DNA from: Eriocheir sinensis
Lineage: Eukaryota > Arthropoda > Malacostraca > Decapoda > Varunidae
Assembly: GCF_024679095.1 (NCBI RefSeq)
Contig: NC_066553.1
Coordinates: forward strand, 3,467,994-3,531,993
Length of the DNA: 64,000 nt
Direction: 5' to 3'
The translations under genes and the position numbers were made by a program. Of this stretch, positions 24,392-35,314 are shown one piece after another. Position 1 is the stretch's first letter. Every line of letters begins with the position of its first letter. Below the pieces are notes generated by a model that worked only from the letters and a program-made list of their open reading frames with translations, was not told the DNA's origin and did not search any database.

Positions 24392-24416
24392 CCTCTCTCT
24401 CTTTTTCTCTCTCTCA
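24350..24416. repeat. (TC)n, interrupted
   Basis: TC run with TTTCCCCC and TTTT interruptions. Confidence 0.95.
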
Positions 24417-24485
24417 CACACAATCATACACACTCACTAACTCATGTTTTTTTTTAGTTTAATTATAGAAAGCATAAAGAATAAG

Positions 24486-25232
24486 TTTGGTATTTTCAGA
24501 CGCTTCCTCCGCCGCCTCTCACAACATCAACTATTTTTTTCCAAAGGCAAAAAAGGAGAGCATTCGGGTTCAAATTAGTGTTCTTGTAGGTTCACGGTAC
24601 AGAAGAAGGGTCAGACTACCACCAGGGTCATAAAACTACACGTGGAAATGCTCAACACTCCTACGAAAGCCTTGTATAATTTATGTTTCTTAGGTTCACG
24701 GTACAGAAGAAGGGTCAGACTACCACCAGGGTCATAAAACTACACGTGAAAATGATCAACACTCCCACGAAAGCCTTGTCAAATATATGTTTCTTAGGTT
24801 CACGGTACAGAAGAAGAGTCAGACTACCACCAGGGTCATAAAACTACACGTGAAAATGATCAACACTCCCACGAAAGCCTTGTCAAATATATGTTTCTTA
24901 GGTTCACGGTACAGAAGAAGGGTCAGACTACCACCAGGGTCAGAAAACTACTCATGGAAATGCTCAACACTCCCACGAAAGCATTGTCAAATATGTGTTT
25001 CTTAGGTTCACGGTACAGAAGAAGGGTCAGACTACCACCAGGGTCAGAAAACTACGACTCATGGAAATGCTCAACACTCCTACGAAAGCCTTGTCAAATA
25101 TGTGTTTCTTAGGTTCACGGTACAGAAGAAGGGTCGGGCTACCACCAGGATCAGAAAACTACACATGGAATTGCTCAACACTTCTACGAAAGCCGTGTGA
25201 ACTTGGGCGCCGAAATGTATAAGAAAATGGCC
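24486..25232 (+). mobile_element. 221-bp MITE family with core amplified six times
   Basis: The left end TTTGGTATTTTCAGACG and right end ATAAGAAAATGGCC match the family ends. The core beginning GGTTCACGGTACAGAAG is tandemly repeated at 24589, 24693, 24797, 24901, 25005 and 25112, spacing 104 bp four times and then 107 bp. Neighbouring core copies differ by only a few bases. Confidence 0.9.
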
Positions 25233-25846
25233 GTTTAAGTGTTCCTCGCTCGCCCTGGTGAGAATGCTTACTCGTGTAGTCGGAAACTCATCATAGGCAA
25301 GGCAGGTGGTGGGTGAGGGGGGCCGGCAAGGTGGTAGGTGAGGGGGGCGGGTGGGGGGCACGCTTCAACCCGATATTTATTGCTCCCACCAGACCAGGGG
25401 AGCGCGGACCCCTTATGTGCTGCGTTATCTCTCCTCCGTCTCTCTTTCCCTCTTCTCTCCGGGTTTCCTCCTTCCCCTTCCCTCCCTTCCTCCTCTACGG
25501 GACTATCGCCTTTACCTTACCTTCGAACGTTTAGGTGAATTGATGTTGAGTTCTGTTATCGTGTTCAAGTTGTCTCCTTCCCTTAGTGTTAAACGTTAAA
25601 ATGATGATGCATAATTTTCTATCGTCTTTTCTTTATTTAGTTTGACATTTATTTAGGAGATTGATTCTGAATACTCGATCGTGTTATATATTTACATTTT
25701 TGTCCTTTTTTTTAATTTCCCAACTGTAGTTCTTTAGTATCAAACGTGTTTTTGTGTTGTTTCTGAGTACTCGATCGTTTATATATAGTTTCTCTTCGGC
25801 GCGATTTTTGATAAGCCTCTGGTAACCTATTTTCCATTCTTTCCAG
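25233..25846. other. Low-copy sequence
   Basis: GC-rich to about 25420, then AT-rich. TTCTGAATACTCGATCGT and TTTCTGAGTACTCGATCGT near 25665 and 25760 hint at a weak duplication. No gene recognised. Confidence 0.4.
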
Positions 25847-25908
25847 GGCAGAGGTCACGTATTTCGCTGGAGAGTGTGTCAACCCTTCAGTCTGACCTGT
25901 GATGACTT
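25847..25908 (+). CDS. Candidate 62-nt internal exon, unknown gene
   Basis: The segment is bounded by strong splice-like sequence. Upstream is a pyrimidine-rich stretch ending CCATTCTTTCCAG at 25846, and downstream is the donor GTAAGTATTCCT from 25909. One frame is open throughout and reads GRGHVFRWRVCQPFSLTCDD plus a split codon; the other two frames hit TGA near the 3' end. I do not recognise the peptide and cannot link it to another exon in the window. It could equally be a non-coding exon, a chance pairing of signals, or a terminal exon in a frame using one of the TGA codons. Coordinates are those implied by the splice sites. Confidence 0.28.
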
Positions 25909-26017
25909 GTAAGTATTCCTAATTGTGCCTGTTTAAATATTTAGTACATGCATGAGTAATCTTTAAGCATATTCTAAATCAGTAACAAACAAAATATACC
26001 ACGCATGACTATTTAAT

Positions 26018-26388
26018 ACTTTCAAGACTAACACATTTACGACCTATCCTGAATTCGTAACAAACCAAACCTCCGCTAATTCACTGACCGATGGCTAACT
26101 TTGAATCTCTTTTGCTGTTTCCCTCTTTCAAGAATAACACATTTACGACCTATCCTCAATCTGTGACAAACCAAACCTCCGCCCAATCCAATGACCAATG
26201 GCTACTTTACTATTTCGCTTTTTCAAGAATAACACATTTATGACCTATCCTCAATCCGTGACAAACCTAACCTCCGCCTAATCCAATGACCAATGGCTAC
26301 TTTACTATTTCCCTCTTTCAAGAATAACACATTTATGACCTATCCTCAATCCGTGACAAACCAAACCTCCGCCTAATCCAATGCACGA
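26018..26388. repeat. Tandem repeat, 94-109 bp units, four copies
   Basis: AATAACACATTTACGACCTA or close variants occur at about 26025, 26134, 26229 and 26323. Units share ACAAACCAAACCTCCGCC and CCAATGGCTACTTTAC. Confidence 0.93.
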
Positions 26389-26714
26389 TGCCAAACTCTG
26401 AATCTGAATCCGCGCATCGACACTTCCTCTCACTCTCCCGCCCCTCTTCAGCCCTTCCCTCAACATTTCCCGCGGTCATTTGTATCGTTGGCGACCCCTG
26501 CGGGAGTGTGCATGGCCAGCTTTATTGCCCACTTTCCTCCTGCAACGAGCCGAGGGATGGGGGAGTGAGGGTAAGGGTGGGGGAGGGGGAGGTGGATGAG
26601 GGTACACACTCCTTGGTCCCGGGAAATGGGTGTGCGTGAGGCTTACGGAAAATGACAACAGGTAATAGGAGCAAGGAGTCCTTACCATTTGTGTCAGTTT
26701 GGTTTATTAGGAGG

Positions 26715-26872
26715 AAGAAAGGAGGTGGAAGAGGTGGTGGTGGTGGTAGGTGAAGATGGTAGAGGTTTTGGTGGAGGAGTTTTTGGTGGTGGTAGGTGGA
26801 GATGGTAGAGGTTTTGGTGGTGGAGGTTTTGGTGGTGGAAGTTTTGGTGGTGGTGGTGGAGGAGGAGGAAGG
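26715..26872. repeat. GGT/GGA minisatellite
   Basis: GGTGGTGGTAGGTG with AGATGGTAGAGGTTTTGGTG repeats about every 55-60 bp, ending in GGTGGTGGAGGA. Confidence 0.9.
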
Positions 26873-27060
26873 AAGGAGAAAGAGAAAAAAAATAATAGCA
26901 ACATTAAAAGAAGCATAAGACAAAGAGGAAAAGACCTAAAAGAAGAAAAGGAAGAAGAAAAGAAGAAAAAAAGGAGGAGTAGAAGGAAAAAGAGTGACGA
27001 ATTAGAAGAAGGAAGAGGGGGAGAAGGACGAGGAGGAGGAGGAATAAGAGGAATGGGTTA
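26873..27060. repeat. GAA/GGA purine stretch
   Basis: Degenerate purine-rich triplets. Confidence 0.75.
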
Positions 27061-27215
27061 ACTATATTCCCGAAACCACTGAGTCACTTTTCTGCTCCTC
27101 CGCCCACTTCAGAATACCATCTTCCTTCGTATGCGAGTGAGTCTGAGTATGTGCCGCCGCCAATCGTAACATTAATCAGGGATAATTTCGTCCTGAAGGC
27201 AGACAGGCATGTACC

Positions 27216-27216
27216 G

Positions 27217-27264
<48 letters not shown>
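27216..27264. repeat. (GT)n microsatellite
   Basis: Pure GT run. Confidence 0.97.
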
Positions 27265-27267
<3 letters not shown>

Positions 27268-27300
27268 ATGTTTGGCTCCACGCGTCTATAGGATTTTTTA

Positions 27301-27385
27301 ATTTTTTTTTTTACAACAAAGGAGACGGCTCAAGGGCAACTAAGAGTGTAGAAAAAAAAGCCCGCTACTCACCGCTCTCATCGCT
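27301..27385 (-). mobile_element. Poly(A)-tailed retroelement fragment (copy 6)
   Basis: T run, ACAACAAAGGAGACGGCTCA, then AAGCCCGCTACTCACCGC. Confidence 0.8.
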
Positions 27386-27639
27386 TTGTTCTTATATACT
27401 CTCCTCTCCGGGCATCATTCGCTCTATTATCGGGGGGTGTTAAGTTAAGAATCATGTAGGTGTGAATTCTGAACGATCGTCGCCATTGTAATTTCGCTGC
27501 ATCTGCCGGTGTGGGAAAAGAATGCACATACTTGTCCAAATCTATGGATATTTTCTTACTCACACATTAACAACATACGCTCCCCAACCTTTTTTTTTCT
27601 TTTTCATTCTAGTTCTCTTTCTTTCTCTTCCCCTCATCA

Positions 27640-27840
27640 CCCACCTCTGTCTACCGCGTGAGAGGAGCACTGCGGGGTCTTGAGGACGTGGCGGCGGGCA
27701 TTGCATTGAGCTGAGTCACGTCCGCGCCCCGCCAGAGCGCGCGTCGTGCTCAACAGCCGGCCGAGGCGCCTCAGCGGTGCCTTCGCCGGGCGCCTCTCCG
27801 CTGGAGTTTTAGTAAAAGTTGAGTGAGAGCGCGGCAGGTC
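27640..27840. promoter_or_regulatory. CpG-rich patch, possible promoter
   Basis: Dense CpG with no tandem repeat, in an otherwise AT-rich neighbourhood. Just downstream, GTTTCAGTTGTAT(A/T)(C/T)GAG recurs at about 27860 and 27958 in a diverged duplication of about 98 bp. No TATA box or clear initiator can be assigned. Confidence 0.22.
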
Positions 27841-28129
27841 ACGTATTTTTGTCTTGAGACGTTTCAGTTGTATACGAGCATTGTCGAGCATTGTCTCAGG
27901 AGCAGCTTGTACAATGTGAGTGCGGATGGGGTCGTAGTTTTTCTTCTTTTTAAAGCTGTTTCAGTTGTATTTGAGGATTGTCCTAAAAACAGCTTGTCCT
28001 ATTAGAAACGGTTATGCTTGTAGAATGTGTATATGTAAAGATATTTCGGTTGTGGCTCCATGTAAATATCGTCTTAGAAGGAGGAACTTGTGATATAGAT
28101 GTCTGAGTCTTTTGTTTCCTCTGACTCAT

Positions 28130-28360
28130 ATGGTTCCCGGTGAAGGCCAGGCACACATCGCCTTCCTCGCCCGGCTCTTCCGTCAGTCCTATCAGAGAGC
28201 GCCGCCACAGTGACGCAATTCGTTATTTTCTCCTCTTATTTCGTCGCCGCGTCCTCGTCTCCATTACTCGCCTCGGACTTCTTCCTCTCTGAGTCCTAAA
28301 AGGTTGATTTTCCGCCTGCATTCCACCGCCCCTCGACCCGCCGTTCCCTGCAGCTGCGGT
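28130..28360. other. CpG-rich low-copy sequence
   Basis: Single-copy sequence rich in CGCC and CGTC, ending at the GGT minisatellite. No convincing open frame. Confidence 0.3.
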
Positions 28361-28364
28361 ACGG

Positions 28365-28612
28365 ATGGTGGTGGTGGTGGTGGTAATGGTGATGTTGAAG
28401 ATGGGGGTTGTTGAGGTGGTGATGGTGGTAATGGTGGTGGTGTTGAGGGGATCCATTGGGGTGGTGGTAATGGTGATGTTTAGAATGGTGGTTGTTGAGG
28501 TGGTGATGGTGGTGGTGGTGGTGTTGAGGGGATCCATTGGGGTGGTGGTAATGGTGATGTTTAGGATGGTGGTTGATGAGGTGGTGATGGTGGTAGTGGT
28601 GGTGGGGTGGCT
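28365..28612. repeat. GGT minisatellite, 81-bp unit
   Basis: GGTGGTGAT triplets with GGGGATCCATTGGGGTGG at 28447 and 28528. A partial third unit lacks the BamHI-site core. Confidence 0.92.
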
Positions 28613-28772
28613 TTTTTTCAGTGTTTGTTTGTTGAGCTTTCGTGTTTGGTTGCGAGAGTATATGAAGCAAATTATATCAAGCGTTTCCGTAACAATGGTT
28701 TAGAAGATTGACCTCCCGATTACGTGAATGGGAGTTGCAGTTTCTCTCGAAATGCTTCACAGTAATGCTTAG

Positions 28773-28993
28773 TGTCGTATTATAAAACATTTCGGCGCCC
28801 AAGAACACATATTTGACAAGGCTTTCGTAGGAGCTGTGGGCATTTCCAAGAGTAGTTGTATGACCCTGGTGGTAGTTTGACCCTTCTTCTGTAACATGAA
28901 CCTGAAGAGACACTCATTAAAACCCGACTGACCCCCTCTTTGACCTTTAGAAATAGCTGATGTGAGAAGCGAAAGTGTCTCACAATACCACCC
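28773..28993 (-). mobile_element. 221-bp MITE family copy with TTAG flanks
   Basis: Starts TGTCGTATTATAAAACATTT and ends ACAATACCACCC. It is flanked on both sides by TTAG (28769-28772 and 28994-28997), a possible 4-bp target duplication. Length is exactly 221 bp, as at 40133. It contains CCTGGTGGTAGTTTGACCC. Confidence 0.88.
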
Positions 28994-28997
28994 TTAG

Positions 28998-29935
28998 TGT
29001 CAAGATTGGATCACGTGCACATGAAACAACAACACAAAATGCAATTATCATTTAAAAATATGTATGAAATAAATATCAAAATGTAACAAAAAGTGAACGA
29101 TGGAATTAAGACACGGTGGTTGCTCTTGCAGTAAAACATCAACATTTTGAAATACAAAAAGCGTTGATCATTAACTTTTGGAGTAAGAAATCACTCCTGA
29201 GAGTTGACCTAAACACCAGCAGACATCAGTAGGCTACAAAACAATTCTCTCCACAAATCATGATATCCACATGTGATGCAGAAATGACAAACAAAAATAA
29301 CATATACCGCATAGGCCTAATGTCTTATTGTTGCCATTCGTGTGCAAAAACATAATCAAAGGAGTAACCACTGAGATGGGCAGAAAACTTCCTGGTCCCG
29401 CAATTCCAGTAGAGCGAAATGATAAAAACTTGGTGTGCGGATATCACATTAGAGGAGCCGGGGAGTGTGTGTGTGTGTGTGTGTTGGCCGCCGCAGAGTG
29501 CAAGAATATCAATCGGTTTCGTGGGAAGGGTTGTCAGTTGCGTTCTGTGTGAGAAGCTGTGTTTGTAAATCAGTAGAGTATTCAATCAAACACACTTTCT
29601 TTCTATGCCTGGCCTCTGGTACTGCCACATAGTATAAGAGTTTGTCATCATCTCACAAAACTATAATTGAGATACTTTTTTGAGTTAGTGTCTCGCTTTT
29701 TAGGTAATTTCAGAGATGATTTCCTTGCTGGTGGTCATTTTCTTGCACATCATGACACGTCTGTTTATATGATATGTAATTCCTTATAATTTATCTCTTT
29801 ATGCCCCTTTATATGTTAGCTCATCATATAAAACCTCAAGTAAATATCAATGACAGAAACATTTGGATCTGTAGATATGATTCGTTTTGTATCATTGCCA
29901 TGAACTTGTCCCTTTTCGTCATATCCTCAACTTTT
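28998..29935. other. Low-copy AT-rich sequence
   Basis: Apart from a short GT run at 29467-29484 I see no repeats. No gene recognised. Confidence 0.4.
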
Positions 29936-30240
29936 TGTTTGGGTAATCTTGGCGGCATTCCGCGCTTCGCCTCCCCTGCATGGCGGCGGGGCGGAGGGTG
30001 GCTGGCGGGTGTGTGGGGTGTGTGGGGGAGAGGAGCGGAGGACGTCGTCTCGCGAAACTCTGTCCAGTTTTCGGAAACGGTAATATCGCTCAACTTGACG
30101 GCGCAAAGTTGTCTAATTACGCGACGAGGGCAGGCGAGGGGCGGCCGGCGCATTAATTGTTTCGCTGAAGCTCTCGTTCACCCCGGGTCAGCTGCTGCGC
30201 CCTCTTTGATGCCGCGTCCAATGCTAGGCTGCTCTTTTTG
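29936..30240. promoter_or_regulatory. CpG-rich patch
   Basis: GC- and CpG-rich unique sequence between AT-rich sequence and the telomere-bearing satellite. Open frames of 105 codons (minus) and 155 codons (plus) overlap it but show no recognisable motif. A promoter or first exon is possible but unsupported. Confidence 0.2.
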
Positions 30241-30284
30241 TCCTTCCTCGGCGCCTGCCTTCCAATAATCCTCTCCTAAGTCTT

Positions 30285-31083
30285 CTCTCTTTCTCCTTCG
30301 TTTGTTTATTTGCTCGACTCCACAAATTATCAAGTCCTTGTATTTTCCAAGCTGAATCATCCCTCTTTAAACCCTAACCTAACCTAACCTAACCTAACCT
30401 AACCTAACCTAAACTTACTCTCCGGAAATGCGATTTGTCTTCTCTCTTTCTCCTACGTTTGTTTATTTGCTCGACTCCACAAATTATTAAGCGTTTGTAT
30501 TTTCAAAGTTGAATTATCCCTCTTTAAACCTTAACCTAACCTAACCTAACCTTACCTAAACTTACTCTCCAGAAATGGGATTTGTCTTCTCTCTTTCTCC
30601 TACGTTTGTTTATATGCTCGACTCCACAAATTATTAAGTGTTTGTATTTTCAAAGTTGAATTATCCCTCTTTAAACCCTAACTTAACCTAACCTAACATA
30701 AACTTACTGTCCAGAAATGCGATTTATCTAACATTAAAAGCTCGACTCCACAAATTATCAAGTGTTTATATTTTCCAAACCGAATTATCCCTCTTTTAAC
30801 CCTAACCTAACCTAACCTAACCTAAACTTACTGTCCAGAAATGCGATTTGTCTAACATTTAATGCTCGACTCCACGAATTATCAAGTGTTTGTATTTTCC
30901 AAGCCGAATTATTCCTCTTTAAACCTAACCTAACCTAACCTAAACTTACTGTCCAGAAATGCGATTTGTCTAACATTTAATGCTCGACTCCACGAATTAT
31001 CAAGTGTTTGTATTTTCCAAGCCGAATTATCCCTCTTTAAACCCTAACCTAACCTAACCTAACCTAAAGTTACTGTCCAGAAA
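30285..31083. repeat. Satellite with embedded CCTAA telomeric arrays
   Basis: Six units marked by CCCTCTTTAA or variant at 30361, 30518, 30665, 30789, 30913 and 31031 (spacing 157, 147, 124, 124, 118). After the marker each has (CCTAA)n of about 3-8 repeats, followed by ACTTACTGTCCAGAAATGCG, then GCTCGACTCCAC and CAAGTGTTTGTATTTTC. The first three units carry extra CTTCTCTCTTTCTCC sequence. CCTAA is the arthropod telomere unit TTAGG read on the other strand. Confidence 0.95.
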
Positions 31084-32150
31084 TGCGATTTGTCAAACAT
31101 TAAAAACTGTCTCATGTTTAAATTTCAAAGACCAATTGCTTCCTCTTTTAGTGTGAGTCGCCTTTCTTTCCTGTACGTTTGTTTATGGGTTCGGGATTTC
31201 AAGTTATCAAGTGTGTATTTTGCAGGTCGAAGTATCCCTCCTTAGAATGACTTTCCAAAAATATGGCTCGTCTAACATTATAAGTCATCACATGTTTAAA
31301 TTTTCAAGACCAATCGCTTTCTCTTATAGTGTGAGTCGTCTTTCTCCTCCATTCGTTCATGTGCAAGTTGTCAAGTGCCTGTATTTTGCAAGTCGAATTA
31401 CCTCTCTAAAATTACTGTCCCAAAATACGACTTGTCTAACACTATAAGTCATCACATGTTTAAATTTTCAAGACCAATTACTTCCTCTTATAGTGTGAGT
31501 CGTCTTTCTCCTCCATTTGTTCATGTGCAAGTTGTCAAGTGCCTGTATTTTGCAAGTCGAATTACCTCTCTAAAATTGCTGTCCCAAAATACGACTTGTC
31601 TGACATTATAAACTCACATGGTTAGATTTCAAAGACCAATTGCTTCCTCTTATAGTGTGTTTCGTCTTTCTCCTCCATTATTCGTGTGCAAGTTGTCAAG
31701 TGTCTGTATTTTGCAAATCGAATTACCTCTCTTTGAAACTGCTATCCAGAAATATGGTTTGTTTAACATTGCAAATTGTCACATGGTTAGATTTCAAAGA
31801 CCAATTGATTTCTCTCATAGCGTGTTTCGTCTTTCATCTCCATTTGTTCGTGTGCAAGTTGTCAAGTGTCTGTATTTTACAAATCGAATTACCTCTCTTT
31901 AAAACTGCTATCCAGAAATATGGTTTGTTTAACATTGCAAATTGTCACATGGTTAGATTTCAAAGACCAATTGCTTTATCTTATAGTGTGTTTCGTCTTT
32001 CTCTTCCATTATTCGTGTGCAAGTTGTCAAGTGTCTGTATTTTGCAAATCGAATTACCTCTCTTTAAAACTGCTATCCAGAAATATGGTTTGTTTAACAT
32101 TGCAAATTGTCACATGGTTAGATTTCCAAGACCCAATTCCTTTCCCCAAG
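31084..32150. repeat. 164-bp satellite related to the telomere-bearing one
   Basis: Markers ACCAATTGCTTCCTC or variants at 31131, 31309, 31473, 31635, 31800, 31966 and 32130, spacing 162-178 bp. The parts CAAGTG(C/T)CTGTATTTTGCAA and ACTGTCC-AAAATACGACTTG match the body of the previous satellite, but the CCTAA arrays are absent. Another segment of about 75 bp contains TAGTGTGAGTCGTCTTTCTC. Confidence 0.95.
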
Positions 32151-32525
32151 AAGTCGTGTGAGTTGATTACAGTAATGCAGCGCCGTTGGAAGGCGAGCAT
32201 AAATCCCTCGTAACCAGAGCCATTAGACCTGAGCAGCTGGGCGTGTAAACATCCCGACCTTCGACTCCACTTTATATAAATTCCCGGCCACAGTTAATTT
32301 TGGGCCAAAAGGTTTAAGGGTCAAGCTCCTGAAGCCGTGCCAGCAGCTGCCCCCAGGAGCTCTTTGGACTGCGATGCTATTGTTGAAAATCTCTTCCATT
32401 CTCCATACAATAAATTCCCTCTCATCCGAGATATTGGTTCTTCGAGAGTTTCAAGTCTGCCCAAAGTCCTCGACCCACCTGCTGCCACAACTCAGGGCCG
32501 AGGGGCGAGCCGGGGGCGGGCGTAT
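32151..32525. other. Low-copy sequence next to satellite
   Basis: Mixed GC, no repeat and no recognisable gene; short open frames only. Confidence 0.4.
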
Positions 32526-33005
32526 TGGCTCAGAGGAGGGGTGGGAGGAGGAAGAGGCGGAGGAGGAGGAGAAGGAAAAAGAAGAAATGGATAACGAGGA
32601 GGAGGTAGAATAAGACGAAGACGAAGAAGAGGGGGAGGATGAGGAGTAAGAGGAGGTTGTGTTGGTGGTGGTAGTGATTATAGTAGTGGATGTTGTGGTG
32701 GTGGGGGTAGGACTGGTTTTGATAGTAGTGGTGGTGCTGGTGGAAGTGGTGGAGGAAGACGTATAGAGAAGGAGAAGTCTTCGAAGGATGCAGGAAGAAG
32801 AAGGTGGAGAGAAAAAATAAGAGGAAGAGTAAGGAGGAGGAGGATGACGAAGTGTAGGAGAAGGGGGAAGAGAAGGAGGAGGGGAATAATGATGATAAGG
32901 AGGAGGAGGAGGACGAGGAAGAGGACGAAGAGGAGAACGAGGAGGAGGACGAGGACGAGGACTAGGACGAGGAGGAGGTAGTGGTGATGGTGGTGGTGGT
33001 GGTGA
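32526..33005. repeat. GGA/GAC/GGT triplet tracts
   Basis: GAGGAGGAA, GACGAGGAC and GGTGGTGGTGGT stretches in a purine-rich region. Confidence 0.88.
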
Positions 33006-33404
33006 TCTTCATGTAATATATTGATGGTACTAAATAGGTCTGTGTATAAAGGAAGACGCCGTTGGTCGCAAAATAATGCTCATGCTTCTTGTGTGCTTTA
33101 CAATCGATATATTGCGAACACTTGAGAGCAGATCACATGTGGCAGAATCCAGAGCAGCGCACGAAGTATTAAACCTTTGCCACACAGAGGGAGGTTACTG
33201 AAGCGTTAGGCGTTGGTGATGTGATGCTTCAGGACTGGTCGAATGTGACGTTCCGGTAGTGACGTTATCAAGAGCGTCACGTCATCTGTCCTCCCGCCAT
33301 TATCCTTTTCTCTGTTCTAACACGTATTTGCTTTCTCTCATGACTTTCACCTTTTTGTCTACCAGTGAACTCGATATCAGTGGGCTACTATATACTACTA
33401 TCAA
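33006..33404. other. Low-copy sequence
   Basis: No repeats or recognisable gene. Confidence 0.4.
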
Positions 33405-33472
33405 TCATGTTAATAATGATAATGATAATGAGATAATAATAATGATGATAATAGTAATAGCAATGATAACAG
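33405..33472. repeat. (AATGAT)n-like AT-rich tract
   Basis: Imperfect AATGATAATGATAATGAG repeat. Confidence 0.85.
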
Positions 33473-33479
33473 TGCCTAA

Positions 33480-33794
33480 AATATGAGTCGTAGTAGGGGT
33501 CAGGGACGGGGGCGGCGGGACGGGAGGGTTGGTTGGCTCGGCGCGGCTCAACAGGTCGCCTCGCCGCCCCTCGCCGCAACAACAGACCGCGGATCGACGC
33601 TTCGAAGGCCTCCGCCGATAGATTTGCAAACTTTCATATCGGCCGGACCGCTGCGCCGGAAAAGTATTTATTTGACACATTGGAGAGCCGCCGGCCATTG
33701 TGATTCCCGGGGATGAGGGAGACTTTGGGCAGAGAGCGAGGGAGAGAGAAAAAAAGACCACACCATCCATTCTTGCGGACCAGCCGGGGATGCG
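33480..33794 (+). promoter_or_regulatory. CpG-rich candidate promoter and 5' leader
   Basis: CpG-dense unique sequence of about 300 bp lies directly upstream of two closely spaced ATG codons and a consensus splice donor. It contains GCCGGCCATTGTGATTCCCG near 33689. No TATA box is evident. The orientation is inferred from the downstream donor only. Confidence 0.28.
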
Positions 33795-33828
33795 ATGTCG
33801 CGGCCGTCATACCGTGGAGGCGCAGGAC
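33795..33828 (+). CDS. Candidate first coding exon, unknown gene
   Basis: ATGTCGCGGCCGTCATACCG opens a frame reading MSRPSYRGGAG plus one base, stopping at a strong donor GTGAGTAACC at 33829. An alternative ATG at 33790 gives MRCRGRHTVEAQD in another frame ending in the same donor. Both have G at -3. The 5' side is CpG-rich, as in many first exons. No downstream exon is identified; the next 60 kb-scale intron content is repeat-rich, so the rest may lie outside the window. The peptide is too short for family assignment, and the call rests on context alone. Confidence 0.27.
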
Positions 33829-33967
33829 GTGAGTAACCGGTTCTTGCCTCTTCTTCGGGGCTGTAAATCGCGTTCTCGGGGCCGCTCAGCATTCATTCCC
33901 GGAGTGGCGGGGAAAGCAGCGAGGGATGATGTGTCTTGCTAACGGCGTCGCCACAATGAGGGGACGT

Positions 33968-33968
<1 letters not shown>

Positions 33969-34015
<47 letters not shown>

Positions 34016-34027
34016 TGTGTGTGTGTC
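33969..34027. repeat. (GT)n microsatellite
   Basis: GT run with one TTTG interruption, about 140 bp downstream of the candidate splice donor at 33829. Confidence 0.96.
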
Positions 34028-34029
34028 GT

Positions 34030-35272
34030 CTGCCTTGTCCGTCCCGCCGAGGCTCCGCTAATCGATGGTCGGCAGCGTGGCGGCGCGAGGGCACAGGCGG
34101 CAGCAGCAGGAGGACGGTGGCCGAGTGGACTGCGCCGCGTCGGGGTTACTCTCGCGTTTAGATGCGGGTTACATATTTACTTTGACCTAAATAGATGTGT
34201 CAGTAGCAGTTATTTTTGGTTACTTTCGTTGGTCAGCGTTCGGATTGGATATTATCTTATACGGTATGGATGTATTTTTCTTTCCCAAGCAGCTGTATCT
34301 GTTTGTAACTGTTATTTTTTGTCCCTCGTACGATGTGCTGTTCGGATGTTGGGATGTAATTGTGTTTGTATGTCTAAGTATTGCATGTGTAAGTGTTGTT
34401 TTTTGCGAGCTGTGTTTTATTGGGTGTCCGTCTAATACTATATGATTTCGTTGTTCGTGATTGTGCATATGTTTGTGCCTAGTAGCAGTCTATGTGCTTA
34501 TTTTCTGTTGCTTTTATGTCGTTATAAGGCATAATTTTACATACTTTATTGCTTTTGGTAAATTTTATGGGTGAAGATAACTGAGTGCACTGGGAATCAT
34601 TGCGTCTTTTTTATTATTTCTAAAAATTTGTTCTTATCAGACGACGTTATTTTTTCAAAGGTTTCTCTTCAACTCAACCTATTCTCATCATGTCTGTGAC
34701 TTCTTAGGTGTAAAGAAAGCTGACGTTGAATCGTCGTGGCACAACTGAGCTCACTACGTCATTACAACAAATGATTCCACTATTCCAATTATCTGTCACG
34801 CCGTCATCATTAGCATTGTTACCGTCCCTGCATTCGAGGACACGACAGACACTTGCAGCCGGCAGAAAGAGGGAGAGCTGGGCGCGCGCTCCTGCACAAT
34901 AAACTTTATATAGAAAGAACACAAAGCGGAGAAAAGTTCATTAAATGAGACGCGCCTGAAAACATCCGGGCCGGAACAGCCTCTTCTTGTGGTCACGAGG
35001 GGCGGCCGGGCAGGTGTGTGTGCTCCCCCTGCCGTGGCCACCTGACCCCCTCACAGTCCCCCCCAGGTCCTCGCTGCCTCCCCCACCCCGAACCTGGCAA
35101 ACTAAACTAATTGGACGGAGCTGCGGCGCCACGGCCCACGAGAAAAAAACAGTGCAGCCATAGACGTGAACCATCGAAGTGAAAGGAAAATGAAGGAAGG
35201 ACGAAAAAAGGGGACATTAACTGTCTCACTGAAAGAGGGAAAAAGAAAGAATACTGTAGTTGTTGGCGTTGC

Positions 35273-35275
<3 letters not shown>
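34030..35275. other. Low-copy sequence, no gene recognised
   Basis: GC-rich to 34150, AT-rich to 34700 and mixed to 35275. Frames of 169 codons (33926-34435) and 82 codons start in microsatellite or carry no motif I can identify. Confidence 0.4.

Positions 35276-35312
<37 letters not shown>
35276..35312. repeat. (GT)n microsatellite
   Basis: Pure GT run. Confidence 0.96.

Positions 35313-35314
<2 letters not shown>

Noticed and set aside
24589..25215. Regular repeats resembling a CRISPR array
   Set aside because: The 104-bp units are contiguous without unique spacers and belong to a MITE core in a eukaryotic genome.
27637..27891. Minus-strand frame of 84 codons over a CpG-rich patch
   Set aside because: The frame is basic and unremarkable, with no motif or splice support. 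CpG-rich sequence often lacks stop codons by chance.
28296..28670. His-rich frame resembling a metal-binding protein
   Set aside because: It is a translation of the GGT/GAT minisatellite on the opposite strand.
30372..30413. True chromosome end
   Set aside because: The CCTAA runs are short, repeated within a satellite and flanked by internal sequence on both sides, so this is interstitial.
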